A stretch of 64,000 nucleotides of DNA from Flavobacterium frigidimaris (GTDB lineage Bacteria > Bacteroidota > Bacteroidia > Flavobacteriales > Flavobacteriaceae). This document shows, one piece after another, positions 8,517 to 17,111 of this stretch. The DNA lies in assembly GCA_900129595.1 (NCBI GenBank), contig FQWG01000009.1:124001-188000 (forward strand), in the 5' to 3' direction. Made by a program: the position numbers and the translations under genes. The notes beneath the pieces are model-generated. The model had not been told where the DNA came from and made no database searches. It saw only the letters and a list, made by a program, of their open reading frames with translations. Position 1 is the first letter of the stretch; each line of letters begins with the position of its first letter.

Positions 8517-9419
8517 ATGAAAAAGTTACAAATTACAGGAACATCAGGATTTGTCGGGCAAAATCTTTCAAAATATTTTTTAAGTCATTCCTTTGAGATT
8601 GAATCAATTTCGTTGCGCAATTCAAATTGGAAATATCAATTTAACGGAGATGTTATTATCCATTTAGCTGGAAAAGCACATGACACAAAAAAAGGTTCTG
8701 AATCGTCAGAGTATTTTAAAGTAAATACTGAATTGACAAAAGAATTATTTGATGTCTTTTTAAAAAGTACTGTTAATGATTTTATTTATTTTAGTAGTGT
8801 AAAGGCTGTTGCAGATGAGGTAGCAGATATTCTTTTTGAAAATATTAATGCTAGACCAAAAACGCCCTATGGCCAATCAAAATTAAAAGCGGAAGAATAT
8901 ATTTTATCAAAAGGAATACCAGAAGGAAAAAGAGTTTTTATTGTTAGACCTTGTATGATTCATGGACCTGGTAATAAAGGAAACCTAAATCTTTTGTATA
9001 ATGTTGTAAAAAAAAGAATTCCATATCCCTTGGCCGCTTTTTATAATGAAAGATCTTTTTTAGGAATAGATAATCTTAATTTCATAATTAAAGAAATAAT
9101 TCAAAAAAGGGAGATTCCTTCAGGAGTCTATAATTTTTCGGATGATGAGGTTCTATCTACAAATGAGCTAATTCAGATCATTTCGTCGACTTTAAATAAA
9201 AAAACTCTTTCAATAGCAATTCCTAAAATTATAATTATTGGAATAGGTAAAATTGGAGATATTATTAAACTACCTGTAAATTCTGAAAGAATTCAAAAAC
9301 TAACCGAAAATTATAGAGTTTCAAATCAAAAAATAAAACGTGCTATTGGGATTGATAAACTTCCTAATACTGCTCAAGAAGGATTAGAAAGAACAATAAA
9401 AAGCTTTATCAAAAAATAA
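8517..9419 (+). CDS. WbpV-like NAD-dependent 4-reductase/epimerase for UDP-HexNAc
   Basis: A 300-residue extended SDR with TGTSGFVGQ near the N-terminus, FIYFSSVKAVAD for the active-site Ser, and YGQSKLKAEEY for Y-x3-K. FIVRPCMIHGPGNKGN is typical of the WbpV/Gne-type group that makes UDP-QuiNAc or UDP-FucNAc from the 4-keto intermediate. The gene abuts the WbpL-like initiating transferase (TAATG overlap at 9417-9421), a pairing known from Pseudomonas and Bacteroides. The 4,6-dehydratase that would supply its substrate is encoded at 13474. Reductase versus 4-epimerase cannot be separated by motif alone. Confidence 0.82.
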   Translation: MKKLQITGTSGFVGQNLSKYFLSHSFEIESISLRNSNWKYQFNGDVIIHLAGKAHDTKKGSESSEYFKVNTELTKELFDVFLKSTVNDFIYFSSVKAVADEVADILFENINARPKTPYGQSKLKAEEYILSKGIPEGKRVFIVRPCMIHGPGNKGNLNLLYNVVKKRIPYPLAAFYNERSFLGIDNLNFIIKEIIQKREIPSGVYNFSDDEVLSTNELIQIISSTLNKKTLSIAIPKIIIIGIGKIGDIIKLPVNSERIQKLTENYRVSNQKIKRAIGIDKLPNTAQEGLERTIKSFIKK

Positions 9420-10381
9420 TGCAATACACAATACTAGGAATACTTTTGATGATTTTAATGTTAGTCTACTTTAAATTAGCCGATTGTTATAATATCATAG
9501 ATAAACCCAATCAAAGAAGTTCTCATACAGAAATTACATTAAGGGGTGGTGGAATTATCTTTTGGTTCTCTGCTTTAATTTATTTTTTACAAAATATTGA
9601 GACGAATTACTTTTTCTTTATTGGAATTACGCTGGTGAGTTTAGTTAGTTTTTGGGATGATATTCAAAGTTTATCGAATAAAATCAGAATGTCAGTTCAG
9701 TTTTTAGCAATCACGCTGATCTTCTTTGAAATTGGAGTTTTCAATTTAGTTCCGCTTTTAGGAATTATAGTAGCTTATATCGTAGCAGTAGGTTTAATAA
9801 ATGCCTACAATTTCATGGATGGCATCAACGGAATAACGGGACTCTACACTTTAGTAGTTATGGGGTCCTTGTTGTACGTCAATCAAGAGATTCAAGTTTT
9901 TACAGATAGTAGCTTTATAAAATACGCGATGATTGCGAGTCTCGTTTTTCTTTTTTTTAATTATAGAAAAAGGGCAAAATGTTTTGCTGGTGATGTTGGA
10001 AGTATTACCATTGCATTTTGGGTAATCTATTTGGTTTTGAAGCTTATTTTAAGGACAGATTCTTTAATCTGGCTGTTGTTTTTAGCGATTTATGGAGTTG
10101 ATGCTATTTGCACAATCATACATAGATTGTATTTAAGACAGAATATATTTGAAGCACATCGTTTACATTTGTACCAGGTTTTGAGTAACGAATACAAAAT
10201 TCAGCACAGACTGGTTGCTTTATATTATGCAGTGGCTCAAATTATAGTTTCAGCTTTAGTAATTTGTTTATATCAAAAAGTTCACGATTTAGTTTTGTTT
10301 GTAATAATACTATTACCCTTAATTGCTACATATACAGTAAAATTTTACATCTTGAGAAAAAAAATAAAAGCAAATATATGA
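9419..10381 (+). CDS. WecA/WbpL-like undecaprenyl-phosphate sugar-1-phosphate transferase
   Basis: A polytopic membrane enzyme of 320 residues that loads the first sugar phosphate onto undecaprenyl phosphate and so starts the repeat unit. SSHTEITLRGGGIIF and SFWDDIQSLS are the first conserved cytoplasmic loops (substrate and Mg sites). AYNFMDGINGITG is the MraY/WecA signature, CFAGDVGSITIAFW is the next loop, and EAHRLHLYQ is the carbohydrate-recognition HxH-type loop. About ten hydrophobic segments are visible. It overlaps the WbpV-like gene by one base and the cupin gene by four (ATGA). Confidence 0.92.
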   Translation: MQYTILGILLMILMLVYFKLADCYNIIDKPNQRSSHTEITLRGGGIIFWFSALIYFLQNIETNYFFFIGITLVSLVSFWDDIQSLSNKIRMSVQFLAITLIFFEIGVFNLVPLLGIIVAYIVAVGLINAYNFMDGINGITGLYTLVVMGSLLYVNQEIQVFTDSSFIKYAMIASLVFLFFNYRKRAKCFAGDVGSITIAFWVIYLVLKLILRTDSLIWLLFLAIYGVDAICTIIHRLYLRQNIFEAHRLHLYQVLSNEYKIQHRLVALYYAVAQIIVSALVICLYQKVHDLVLFVIILLPLIATYTVKFYILRKKIKANI

Positions 10382-10806
10382 TCCCAAAAATAATTCAGGG
10401 AGGGAATTTCTCCGATCATCGTGGAACTATTTCGTATGTTAATGATTTTAAGTTTACGGATATAGAAAGGTTTTATATTATTAGCAATTCTGAAGAAAAT
10501 CCTATTCGTGCATGGCATGGGCATAAATTAGATGCAAAGAATTTTTATTGCTTAAGCGGCTCTTTCAAAATTCATTTTATAAAAATTGATAATTGGGAAA
10601 ATCCAGCAAAAGATTTAAGAGTAGAAACTATTTTTATTTCTGATATTGATAGTAAAATACTGCATATTCCAGCAGGTTATGCTAATGCTATAGAATCGCT
10701 TGAAAAAGATTCAAAGCTAATTTCTTTTTCAACATTACCTATTGTAAATGTAGGTGATGACGATATTCGTTATCCTTTGGATTATTGGAAAACTAATGGC
10801 GAGTAG
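10378..10806 (+). CDS. WxcM/FdtA-like cupin sugar isomerase/epimerase
   Basis: A 142-residue cupin of the dTDP-4-keto-6-deoxyhexose isomerase / RmlC-like family. DHRGTISYVNDF near the start, RAWHGHKLDAKNFYCLSGSF in the middle (metal- or substrate-side His residues), and ILHIPAGYANAIESL form the cupin core. I take the ATG at 10378, which overlaps the WbpL-like stop codon as ATGA; an earlier ATG at 10264 lies deep inside that gene. Proteins of this type often follow WbpL-like transferases in Bacteroidota loci. Its sugar substrate is not known, and it may be a 3,4- or 3,5-isomerase. Confidence 0.8.
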   Translation: MIPKIIQGGNFSDHRGTISYVNDFKFTDIERFYIISNSEENPIRAWHGHKLDAKNFYCLSGSFKIHFIKIDNWENPAKDLRVETIFISDIDSKILHIPAGYANAIESLEKDSKLISFSTLPIVNVGDDDIRYPLDYWKTNGE

Positions 10807-11026
10807 TGAATTGATCTATCTTTATATGAATAATGTAATTTTGAAAACGAGTATTTTTCAAAAGCTTACAGATAAATTCAGTCACTTAAAAAGCTAAATG
10901 TTGATGAATGTGATAGTATTTTGGAAATTTCTTGTAGATGGATTATTATTTAAACATTAAAAAAAAGAAATTAAAATAAAGGAGTGAGGAAGCTTCTTTT
11001 ACAAAAAATAAGAATTATATTTTAAT
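10807..11026. other. Intergenic gap of 220 bases inside the polysaccharide locus
   Basis: AT-rich DNA with no gene. The only open frames are very short (for example about 23 codons from 10826) and have no recognisable product. No clear terminator hairpin was seen. The gap separates the repeat-unit assembly genes from the rhamnose genes and may hold a promoter for rfbC, but no TAnnTTTG box stands out. Confidence 0.4.
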
Positions 11027-11575
11027 ATGAAAATTGAAGAAACGTTTATAAAAGATTTAGTCATTGTAGAACCAACAGTTTTTGGAGACGAGAGAGGTTA
11101 TTTTTTTGAATCCTATAGTAAAACTAAATTTGAAGATTTAGAAATTAATATAGATTTCGTTCAGGACAATCAGTCTTTTTCTAAAAAAGGAACATTACGT
11201 GGCTTGCATTACCAAAACCCACCATTTGCACAAACCAAATTAGTACGTGTTTTAGAAGGAGAAATTATAGACGTTGCAGTTGATGTAAGAAAAGATTCAC
11301 CTACGTACGGAAAAGCATTTAGTGTTTTGTTATCAGCAGAAAATAAAAAGCAATTATTAGTTCCTCAAGGGTTTGCACATGGTTTTTCTGTTATCAGTGA
11401 AACAGCATCAGTGTTATATAAATGTGATCAGTTTTATAATAAAGCCTCTGAAGGTGGAATTAAATATGATGATCCATCACTTAATATCGATTGGGGAATG
11501 GACGTAAAAGATGCAATTGTTTCTGAAAAAGATCAAATACTTCCTTTTATTGAAAATTGTAATAGTTTATTTTAA
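11027..11575 (+). CDS. rfbC: dTDP-4-dehydrorhamnose 3,5-epimerase
   Basis: Third enzyme of dTDP-L-rhamnose synthesis. The 182-residue length is typical. FGDERGYFFESYSK and FVQDNQSFSKKGTLRGLHYQ give the conserved N-terminal core, with the catalytic His in LRGLHYQ. DVAVDVRKDSPTYGK and LLVPQGFAHGFSVIS complete the cupin. It overlaps rfbD by one base (TAATG). This is clearly the canonical RmlC, unlike the short RmlC-like protein in the CDP-sugar part of the locus. Confidence 0.96.
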   Translation: MKIEETFIKDLVIVEPTVFGDERGYFFESYSKTKFEDLEINIDFVQDNQSFSKKGTLRGLHYQNPPFAQTKLVRVLEGEIIDVAVDVRKDSPTYGKAFSVLLSAENKKQLLVPQGFAHGFSVISETASVLYKCDQFYNKASEGGIKYDDPSLNIDWGMDVKDAIVSEKDQILPFIENCNSLF

Positions 11576-12420
11576 TGAAGAAAATTCTTGTAACGGGGGC
11601 AAATGGACAATTAGGTTCTGAATTAGCTGTTTTGTCATCAAAGTATACTCAATATAAATGGGTTTTTGCTGATAGAACTCAAGTAACTTTAGATGATTTA
11701 GGTATACTTAAGATTCAGTTAAATCAAATTCAACCGGACGTGATTTTTAATTGTGGAGCCTATACAGCAGTTGATAAAGCTGAAACTGAAAAAGAAAAGG
11801 CTTTTGCAATCAATAATTTAGCAGTAGAATTAATTGCGAAATATACTCGAGAGAATAATACAAAATTAATCCATATTTCTACAGACTATGTTTTTGATGG
11901 GACTTCTGCAATCGCTTTAGATGAAGACGAAGAGACGAATCCAATCAATATTTATGGAGCGAGTAAAAGAGCCGGAGAAATTGCGTGTTTAAAAGAAAAT
12001 CCAGACTCAATTATTATTAGAACCTCTTGGGTATATAGTAAATTTGGAAATAATTTTGTGAAAACCATGCAGCGCTTGATGCAGGAAAGAGAGGTCATTA
12101 ACGTGGTGAACGATCAAATTGGTTCTCCTACCTATGCTGCTGACTTAGCTCAGGCAATGATGGCTATCTTGGAATCTCCTGAATGGATTTCCGGGATCTA
12201 TAATTATTCAAATGAAGGTGAAATAAGCTGGTATGAATTTGCGTTGCGTATAAAAGAATTGGGAGGATACATTTGTAATATTGGAGGAATACCATCGGGA
12301 TCCTATCCAACACCTGCAAAACGTCCTAAATTTTCACTATTAGATAAGAAAAAAATTAAGGACATTTATAATTTAAATATTCCAAATTATAAAGAGAGTT
12401 TAAAAAAAATGTTTTTATAA
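11575..12420 (+). CDS. rfbD: dTDP-4-dehydrorhamnose reductase
   Basis: Last enzyme of dTDP-L-rhamnose synthesis, reducing the 4-keto group with NAD(P)H. TGANGQLGSEL is the cofactor loop, NCGAYTAVDKAE is a signature of the family, HISTDYVFDGT supplies Thr/Ser, and YGASKRAGE gives Y-x3-K. The length of 281 residues is standard. It is coupled to rfbC upstream. rfbA follows after 84 bases. Confidence 0.96.
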   Translation: MKKILVTGANGQLGSELAVLSSKYTQYKWVFADRTQVTLDDLGILKIQLNQIQPDVIFNCGAYTAVDKAETEKEKAFAINNLAVELIAKYTRENNTKLIHISTDYVFDGTSAIALDEDEETNPINIYGASKRAGEIACLKENPDSIIIRTSWVYSKFGNNFVKTMQRLMQEREVINVVNDQIGSPTYAADLAQAMMAILESPEWISGIYNYSNEGEISWYEFALRIKELGGYICNIGGIPSGSYPTPAKRPKFSLLDKKKIKDIYNLNIPNYKESLKKMFL

Positions 12421-12468
12421 TTAAAGATGATTCAATGTTTTATTTTTAGTATTTCGATAATTAAGAAA

Positions 12469-12501
12469 TCTAAATCTAAAATCTAAAATCTAAAATCAAA
12501 A
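12469..12501 (+). repeat. Short tandem repeat (TCTAAAA units) just before rfbA
   Basis: Consecutive units TCTAAA, TCTAAAA, TCTAAAA, TCTAAAA, TCAAAAT run up to four bases before the rfbA ATG at 12505. Seven-base units in a leader can change length by slipped-strand mispairing. The position covers where a ribosome would dock, so a change in copy number could alter translation of rfbA. No such effect is proven here. Confidence 0.7.
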
Positions 12502-12504
12502 TAT

Positions 12505-13389
12505 ATGAAAGGAATTATTCTAGCCGGAGGTTCTGGCACACGTTTGCATCCATTGACACTTGCTATGAGCAAACAAATGATGCCAGTGTATGATAAACCA
12601 ATGATTTATTACCCGCTATCTACTTTGATGATGTCGGGAATAAATGAAATATTGATTATTTCTACTCCGCATGACTTACCAAATTTCAAAAAGTTATTAG
12701 GCGACGGTTCTGATTTAGGTTGTAAATTTAGCTATGCAGAACAGGCAATCCCTAACGGTTTAGCTCAGGCTTTTGTCATTGGGGAGAAGTTTATTGGCAA
12801 TGATGATGTAGCGTTGATATTAGGCGATAATATCTTTTTTGGATCTAATATGCAGGAACTTTTAAAGTCAAACACAAAACCAAATGGAGGGGTTGTTTTT
12901 GCTTATCATGTTTCAGATCCTGAACGCTATGGAGTGGTTGAATTTGATGAGAACTTTAAAGCAATTTCTATCGAAGAAAAGCCTGAAGAACCAAAATCCA
13001 ATTACGCAGTTCCGGGATTGTATTTTTATGATAATTCGGTTGTTGAGATTGCTAAAAATATTAAACCAAGTGCCCGAGGTGAATACGAAATTACAGATGT
13101 TAATAAAGTATATTTAGAAAAAGAAGCTTTAAAAGTGGGGATTTTAAGCAGAGGAACAGCCTGGTTGGATACCGGAACTTTTAACAGTTTAATGCAGGCA
13201 GGACAATTTGTTCAGGTCCTTGAAGAAAGACAAGGATTAAAAGTAGGCTGTATTGAAGAAATTGCCTGGAGACAAGGATTTATAAATGATACCCAGTTTG
13301 AAGAATTGGCTTTGCCTTTGGTAAAATCAGGATACGGTGCTTATTTGCTGGAATTTTTGAAACAAAAGAAAAAAGGTGTTAAATTCTAA
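12505..13389 (+). CDS. rfbA: Glucose-1-phosphate thymidylyltransferase
   Basis: Makes dTDP-glucose, the first step to dTDP-L-rhamnose. [14 protein letters not shown] at residues 4-17 is the nucleotidyltransferase signature, followed by [27 protein letters not shown] holds the Mg-binding Asp, and [12 protein letters not shown] and AWLDTGT are sugar-side motifs. Length 294 residues, as usual. The order here is rfbC-rfbD-rfbA. The second-step enzyme rfbB (dTDP-glucose 4,6-dehydratase) is not in the window, and none of the SDRs present looks like it. Confidence 0.97.
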   Translation: MKGIILAGGSGTRLHPLTLAMSKQMMPVYDKPMIYYPLSTLMMSGINEILIISTPHDLPNFKKLLGDGSDLGCKFSYAEQAIPNGLAQAFVIGEKFIGNDDVALILGDNIFFGSNMQELLKSNTKPNGGVVFAYHVSDPERYGVVEFDENFKAISIEEKPEEPKSNYAVPGLYFYDNSVVEIAKNIKPSARGEYEITDVNKVYLEKEALKVGILSRGTAWLDTGTFNSLMQAGQFVQVLEERQGLKVGCIEEIAWRQGFINDTQFEELALPLVKSGYGAYLLEFLKQKKKGVKF

Positions 13390-13427
13390 TTTAGATCAGG
13401 AAATAATTTTTTAAAACCTTTAATTTG

Positions 13428-13435
13428 TACTTTTG
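13428..13435 (+). promoter_or_regulatory. Bacteroidota -7 promoter box before the WbpM-like gene
   Basis: TACTTTTG matches the TAnnTTTG -7 consensus of Bacteroidota sigma factor. It lies about 40 bases before the TTG start at 13474, in the only sizeable gap between rfbA and that gene. A clear -33 TTG at the right spacing is not seen. Confidence 0.5.
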
Positions 13436-13473
13436 TAAGACAGACAAAGTTTACAAAATTAAACTATACCAAA

Positions 13474-15441
13474 TTGGATACAGATAAACAAACCAAAATA
13501 GCCTCTTTGTTGCATAATTTTCTCTCACCAAGAAATCTAAGAACAAGCATTAATAATCTTAGCTATTTGCCGAGGTGGATCATCATTGCAATAGATGTAA
13601 TGGTGTTGATTTTTTCGTTTACGTTTACTTATATGCTGTTTGAAGGGACTGCATTGGGGTATATTATTACGTCTAATCAGTTTTATTTTGTTTCTAGTTT
13701 AATTGTTATCAATGTGTTTTTCTTTTGGCTATTTAGGACCTATTCTGGTATTATTAGACACTCTTCCTATATTGATGCGATAAAATTGTTATTTTCTCAA
13801 ATGTCAGTTTTGGTGTTTTTTTTGTTTTTCAATTTAGTTTTTGAATTGTATACAGGACATAAAGCTTTTTTAAATACCGCACTTTTTATCAATTTAGTAT
13901 TATCTTTTTGTGGTTTGTTCTTGTATCGTGTGATAGTAAAGCAAACTTTTGAGTTGTACTTTTCTGAGAAAACCAATTCTAAGTTAATCAGAACAGTAAT
14001 TTACGGAACAGATGCAAATGCGATTTCTGTTGCCAATGCATTAAAATTCGAAACGCCTTCCCGTTTTAAAATTGTTGGTTTTGTAGATAAAAATAATCAG
14101 AATGCGGCGAAGAGAATGTTAGATTTGCCTATTCTGATCTTACGAAAAAAATTGCCTGCTTTAATGCGTTCAGTAGCTGCGGAAGGTGTTATTATAGCAG
14201 ACAAAAGTTTATCTAAAGAAGAACAGTTAATTATTGTTGATCAATGTTTAGAATTCAATTATAGGGTATATACAGTACCACTTATTTCGGATTGGGAGAA
14301 TCAAAAGGAAATCTCTCAGAAAGTAAAAAATATTCAGATTGAAGATTTATTAGAAAGAAAACCTATAGTTCTGGACAGTAAATCAATTTCGAAACAATTA
14401 AAAGATAAAACGGTTCTTATTACTGGAGCTGCCGGATCAATAGGCAGTGAAATCGTAAGGCAGGTTTTAGGGTTTAATCCTAAAATGGTGATTATATTAG
14501 ACCATGCAGAGACACCGCTTCATAATTTATGCTTAGAAACATTAACAATTGGTTCTGAATCAAAAATAGTAGCTGTGATTGCTGATGTCAGAAGTAAAAA
14601 AGCTTTGGAAAAAGTTTTCAAAAACTATAGTCCGCATGTCGTTTTTCACGCTGCAGCATACAAACATGTTCCTTTGATGGAAGAGAATCCATCTCAGGCT
14701 ATCCAGACAAATATTAAGGGGACTAAAAATTTAGCTGATTTATCCTGTAAATACCATGTAAAGAAATTTGTAATGGTCTCTACTGATAAAGCGGTTAATC
14801 CTAGTAATGTTATGGGAGCCAGTAAGAGAATAGCAGAAAAATATGTTCAATCTTTATTTTTGAAAAATCAAAGAGCGAATGTAGAAGGCTCTACTAAATT
14901 TATCACAACTCGTTTTGGAAATGTTTTAGGTTCAAACGGATCCGTAGTGCCTTTATTTACAAAGCAAATCGCTGAAGGCGGACCTGTTACTATAACCCAT
15001 CAGGATATTATTCGTTATTTTATGACGATTCCGGAAGCATGTCAATTGGTTTTAGAAGCTGGTGCCATGGGTAACGGAGGTGAGATTTATATTTTTGATA
15101 TGGGTAAACCAGTAAAAATTATCGATCTGGCCAAGAAAATGATTAAACTCGCAGGATTTATTCCAGATAAGGAGATCAAGATTAAAATTGTTGGATTAAG
15201 GCCTGGAGAGAAACTATACGAAGAGTTATTGAACGATACGTCAAAAACATTACCAACCTATCATAATAAAATTATGATTGCTCAGGAAATACAAGACGAA
15301 TATGAAAACTTGCATATTGAAATTGATGAGCTTATTGGTATCGCTGATTTCTATGATAATGACGATATTGTAACCAAAATGAAAAAAATTGTCCCTGAAT
15401 TTAAAAGTATGAATTCCGCTTTTGAAGTTCTGGATAAGTAG
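13474..15441 (+). CDS. Membrane UDP-HexNAc 4,6-dehydratase, WbpM/CapD/PglF type, TTG start
   Basis: A 655-residue protein with four N-terminal membrane segments (about residues 35-160), a first Rossmann-like CoA-binding-type domain (GTDANAISVANAL), and a C-terminal SDR domain starting at ITGAAGSIGSEI. The active-site segment is VSTDKAVNPSNVMGASKR, so Met replaces Tyr (S-M-K triad). This is characteristic of the large membrane-bound C6 dehydratases such as WbpM and PglF. It would supply the 4-keto intermediate for the WbpV-like reductase. No ATG lies near the start; TTG at 13474, about 40 bases after a -7 box, keeps the conserved N-terminus. A rho-independent terminator follows. Confidence 0.92.
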   Translation: MDTDKQTKIASLLHNFLSPRNLRTSINNLSYLPRWIIIAIDVMVLIFSFTFTYMLFEGTALGYIITSNQFYFVSSLIVINVFFFWLFRTYSGIIRHSSYIDAIKLLFSQMSVLVFFLFFNLVFELYTGHKAFLNTALFINLVLSFCGLFLYRVIVKQTFELYFSEKTNSKLIRTVIYGTDANAISVANALKFETPSRFKIVGFVDKNNQNAAKRMLDLPILILRKKLPALMRSVAAEGVIIADKSLSKEEQLIIVDQCLEFNYRVYTVPLISDWENQKEISQKVKNIQIEDLLERKPIVLDSKSISKQLKDKTVLITGAAGSIGSEIVRQVLGFNPKMVIILDHAETPLHNLCLETLTIGSESKIVAVIADVRSKKALEKVFKNYSPHVVFHAAAYKHVPLMEENPSQAIQTNIKGTKNLADLSCKYHVKKFVMVSTDKAVNPSNVMGASKRIAEKYVQSLFLKNQRANVEGSTKFITTRFGNVLGSNGSVVPLFTKQIAEGGPVTITHQDIIRYFMTIPEACQLVLEAGAMGNGGEIYIFDMGKPVKIIDLAKKMIKLAGFIPDKEIKIKIVGLRPGEKLYEELLNDTSKTLPTYHNKIMIAQEIQDEYENLHIEIDELIGIADFYDNDDIVTKMKKIVPEFKSMNSAFEVLDK

Positions 15442-15480
15442 TTTCTTATTGTAAATTGAATTTTAGATTCAAATAATATT

Positions 15481-15513
15481 AAAAGGTGTTTTTTTTAGAA
15501 AAACGCCTTTTTT
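15481..15513 (+). terminator. Rho-independent terminator after the WbpM-like gene
   Basis: AAAAGGTGTTTTT pairs with AAAAACGCCTTTT across a short loop, and a T-run follows. It closes the main polysaccharide transcript before the MBOAT gene. Confidence 0.8.
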
Positions 15514-15677
15514 GGTTTTTAGATTAAATCTTAAAGCAGGCTGTTAGTATAGTTTTTAAATTAGTATCTCTCTATATGAGACAAATAAATAAAGCTGCTC
15601 ACATAGCGATAAAAGAATTATTTGTAAAGAATTATTCTTTTCTTTGCAGCTTCAAATTCCATTTTTTAAAGTAAAAT

Positions 15678-17111
15678 ATGTTTTTTAATTCTTTAGCATT
15701 TGCTGTTTTTTTGCCAATCGTATTCTTTTTGTATTGGTTTGTTTTTAATAAAACAAAAAGCATCCAAAATGCTTTGTTAATCGTTGCCAGCTACTACTTC
15801 TATTCTTGTTGGGATTGGCGATTTTTGTTCTTACTGGTCTTTTCTACTTTTCTTGATTATTATACCGGAATTCAGATAGAAAAAGGAAAATCAGATAAAA
15901 GCAGGAAATTTTGGTTTTGGCTGAGTGTATTAACCAATTTAGGTTTTCTTGGGATTTTTAAATATTACAATTTTTTTGCTGCCTCTTTTTCAGAATTATT
16001 AAACTCGGTTGGGATACAAGCCAGTCCTATATTGTTAAATGTCATTCTTCCGGTCGGAATTTCGTTTTATACGTTCCATGGATTGTCGTATGTCATCGAT
16101 ATTTATTTAAAGCGTATAAAAGCCGAATATAACTTTGTAGATTATTCCTTATTTGTGAGCTATTTTCCTCTTTTGGTTGCCGGACCAATAGAAAGAGCAA
16201 CGCATTTGTTGCCACAGGTAAAAGTAAAAAGAGTATTTAATTTTCAAACGGCTAAAGAAGGAGTTTATCAGATCATCTGGGGATTGGTCAAAAAAGTGGT
16301 TATTGCAGATACGTGTGCGACTTATGCTAATGCTATTTTTGATAATTATACCACTGTGAACTCGTTTTCATTAATTCTTGGGGCAGTCTATTTTGCTTTT
16401 CAAATTTATGGCGATTTTTCAGGCTATTCAGATATCGCGTTGGGGGTGTCAAAATTGTTTGGTTTAGACTTACTGCGTAATTTCAATTACCCTTATTTTT
16501 CGAGAGATATTGCTGAGTTTTGGCGACGCTGGCACATTTCGCTTTCGTCCTGGTTTCGCGATTATTTGTATATTCCTTTAGGCGGAAGTAAAGGAGGGAT
16601 CTGGATGAAAATTAGAAATACGTTTATCATTTTTATGGTAAGCGGGTTTTGGCATGGCGCCAATTGGACGTATTTGGCCTGGGGATTCATAAATGCAATT
16701 TATTTTTTACCGTTACTGTTATCAAATAGTAATCGGAATAATATTGATGTAATTGAGGTTTCCTGGAATTTTGATTCGGTAAAAGTGATTTTTAATATTT
16801 TGATAACCTTTTCGATAACCTGTATTGCCTGGGTGTTTTTTAGGGCCAGGACAATTACAGATGCTGTTTTGTATTTAAAACGCATGATTGTGAACCAGGA
16901 TTTTAGTTTTCAATATCTGGATAATGAACGTTACAGTTATGAATTACTGCTTGTAATTGGTTTGTTTGTTTTAGTGGAGTGGAATAACAGAACCAAAGTA
17001 GAACCTCTTTCAGGTAAAAGAAGCATGCTAAAAGTAGCTTTGGCAATTGCTGCTATTATAGCTCTTGGAACCTTTTCGGATTATAAAGAATTTATATATT
17101 TTCAGTTTTAA
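15678..17111 (+). CDS. MBOAT-family O-acyltransferase (AlgI-like)
   Basis: A 477-residue polytopic membrane protein of the membrane-bound O-acyltransferase family, predicted to pass acyl groups across the inner membrane for acylation of an exported glycan. LPVGISFYTFHGLSYVID and LLVAGPIERATHLLPQ are AlgI-type segments. DIAEFWRRWHISLSSWFRDYLY is the family core, and the SGFWHGANWTY segment near residue 325 carries the catalytic His. It overlaps the SGNH-like gene by one base (TAATG). It is separated from the sugar genes by a terminator, so it is a neighbouring unit that probably works on the same or another surface polysaccharide. Confidence 0.92.
   Translation: MFFNSLAFAVFLPIVFFLYWFVFNKTKSIQNALLIVASYYFYSCWDWRFLFLLVFSTFLDYYTGIQIEKGKSDKSRKFWFWLSVLTNLGFLGIFKYYNFFAASFSELLNSVGIQASPILLNVILPVGISFYTFHGLSYVIDIYLKRIKAEYNFVDYSLFVSYFPLLVAGPIERATHLLPQVKVKRVFNFQTAKEGVYQIIWGLVKKVVIADTCATYANAIFDNYTTVNSFSLILGAVYFAFQIYGDFSGYSDIALGVSKLFGLDLLRNFNYPYFSRDIAEFWRRWHISLSSWFRDYLYIPLGGSKGGIWMKIRNTFIIFMVSGFWHGANWTYLAWGFINAIYFLPLLLSNSNRNNIDVIEVSWNFDSVKVIFNILITFSITCIAWVFFRARTITDAVLYLKRMIVNQDFSFQYLDNERYSYELLLVIGLFVLVEWNNRTKVEPLSGKRSMLKVALAIAAIIALGTFSDYKEFIYFQF

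Noticed and set aside
10264..10377. N-terminal extension of the cupin isomerase from an ATG at 10264
   Set aside because: It lies within the WbpL-like gene, and the ATGA overlap at 10378 gives the family-standard start.
10826..10897. Short ORF of about 23 codons between the cupin gene and rfbC
   Set aside because: No promoter, no conserved look, and length expected by chance in AT-rich DNA.
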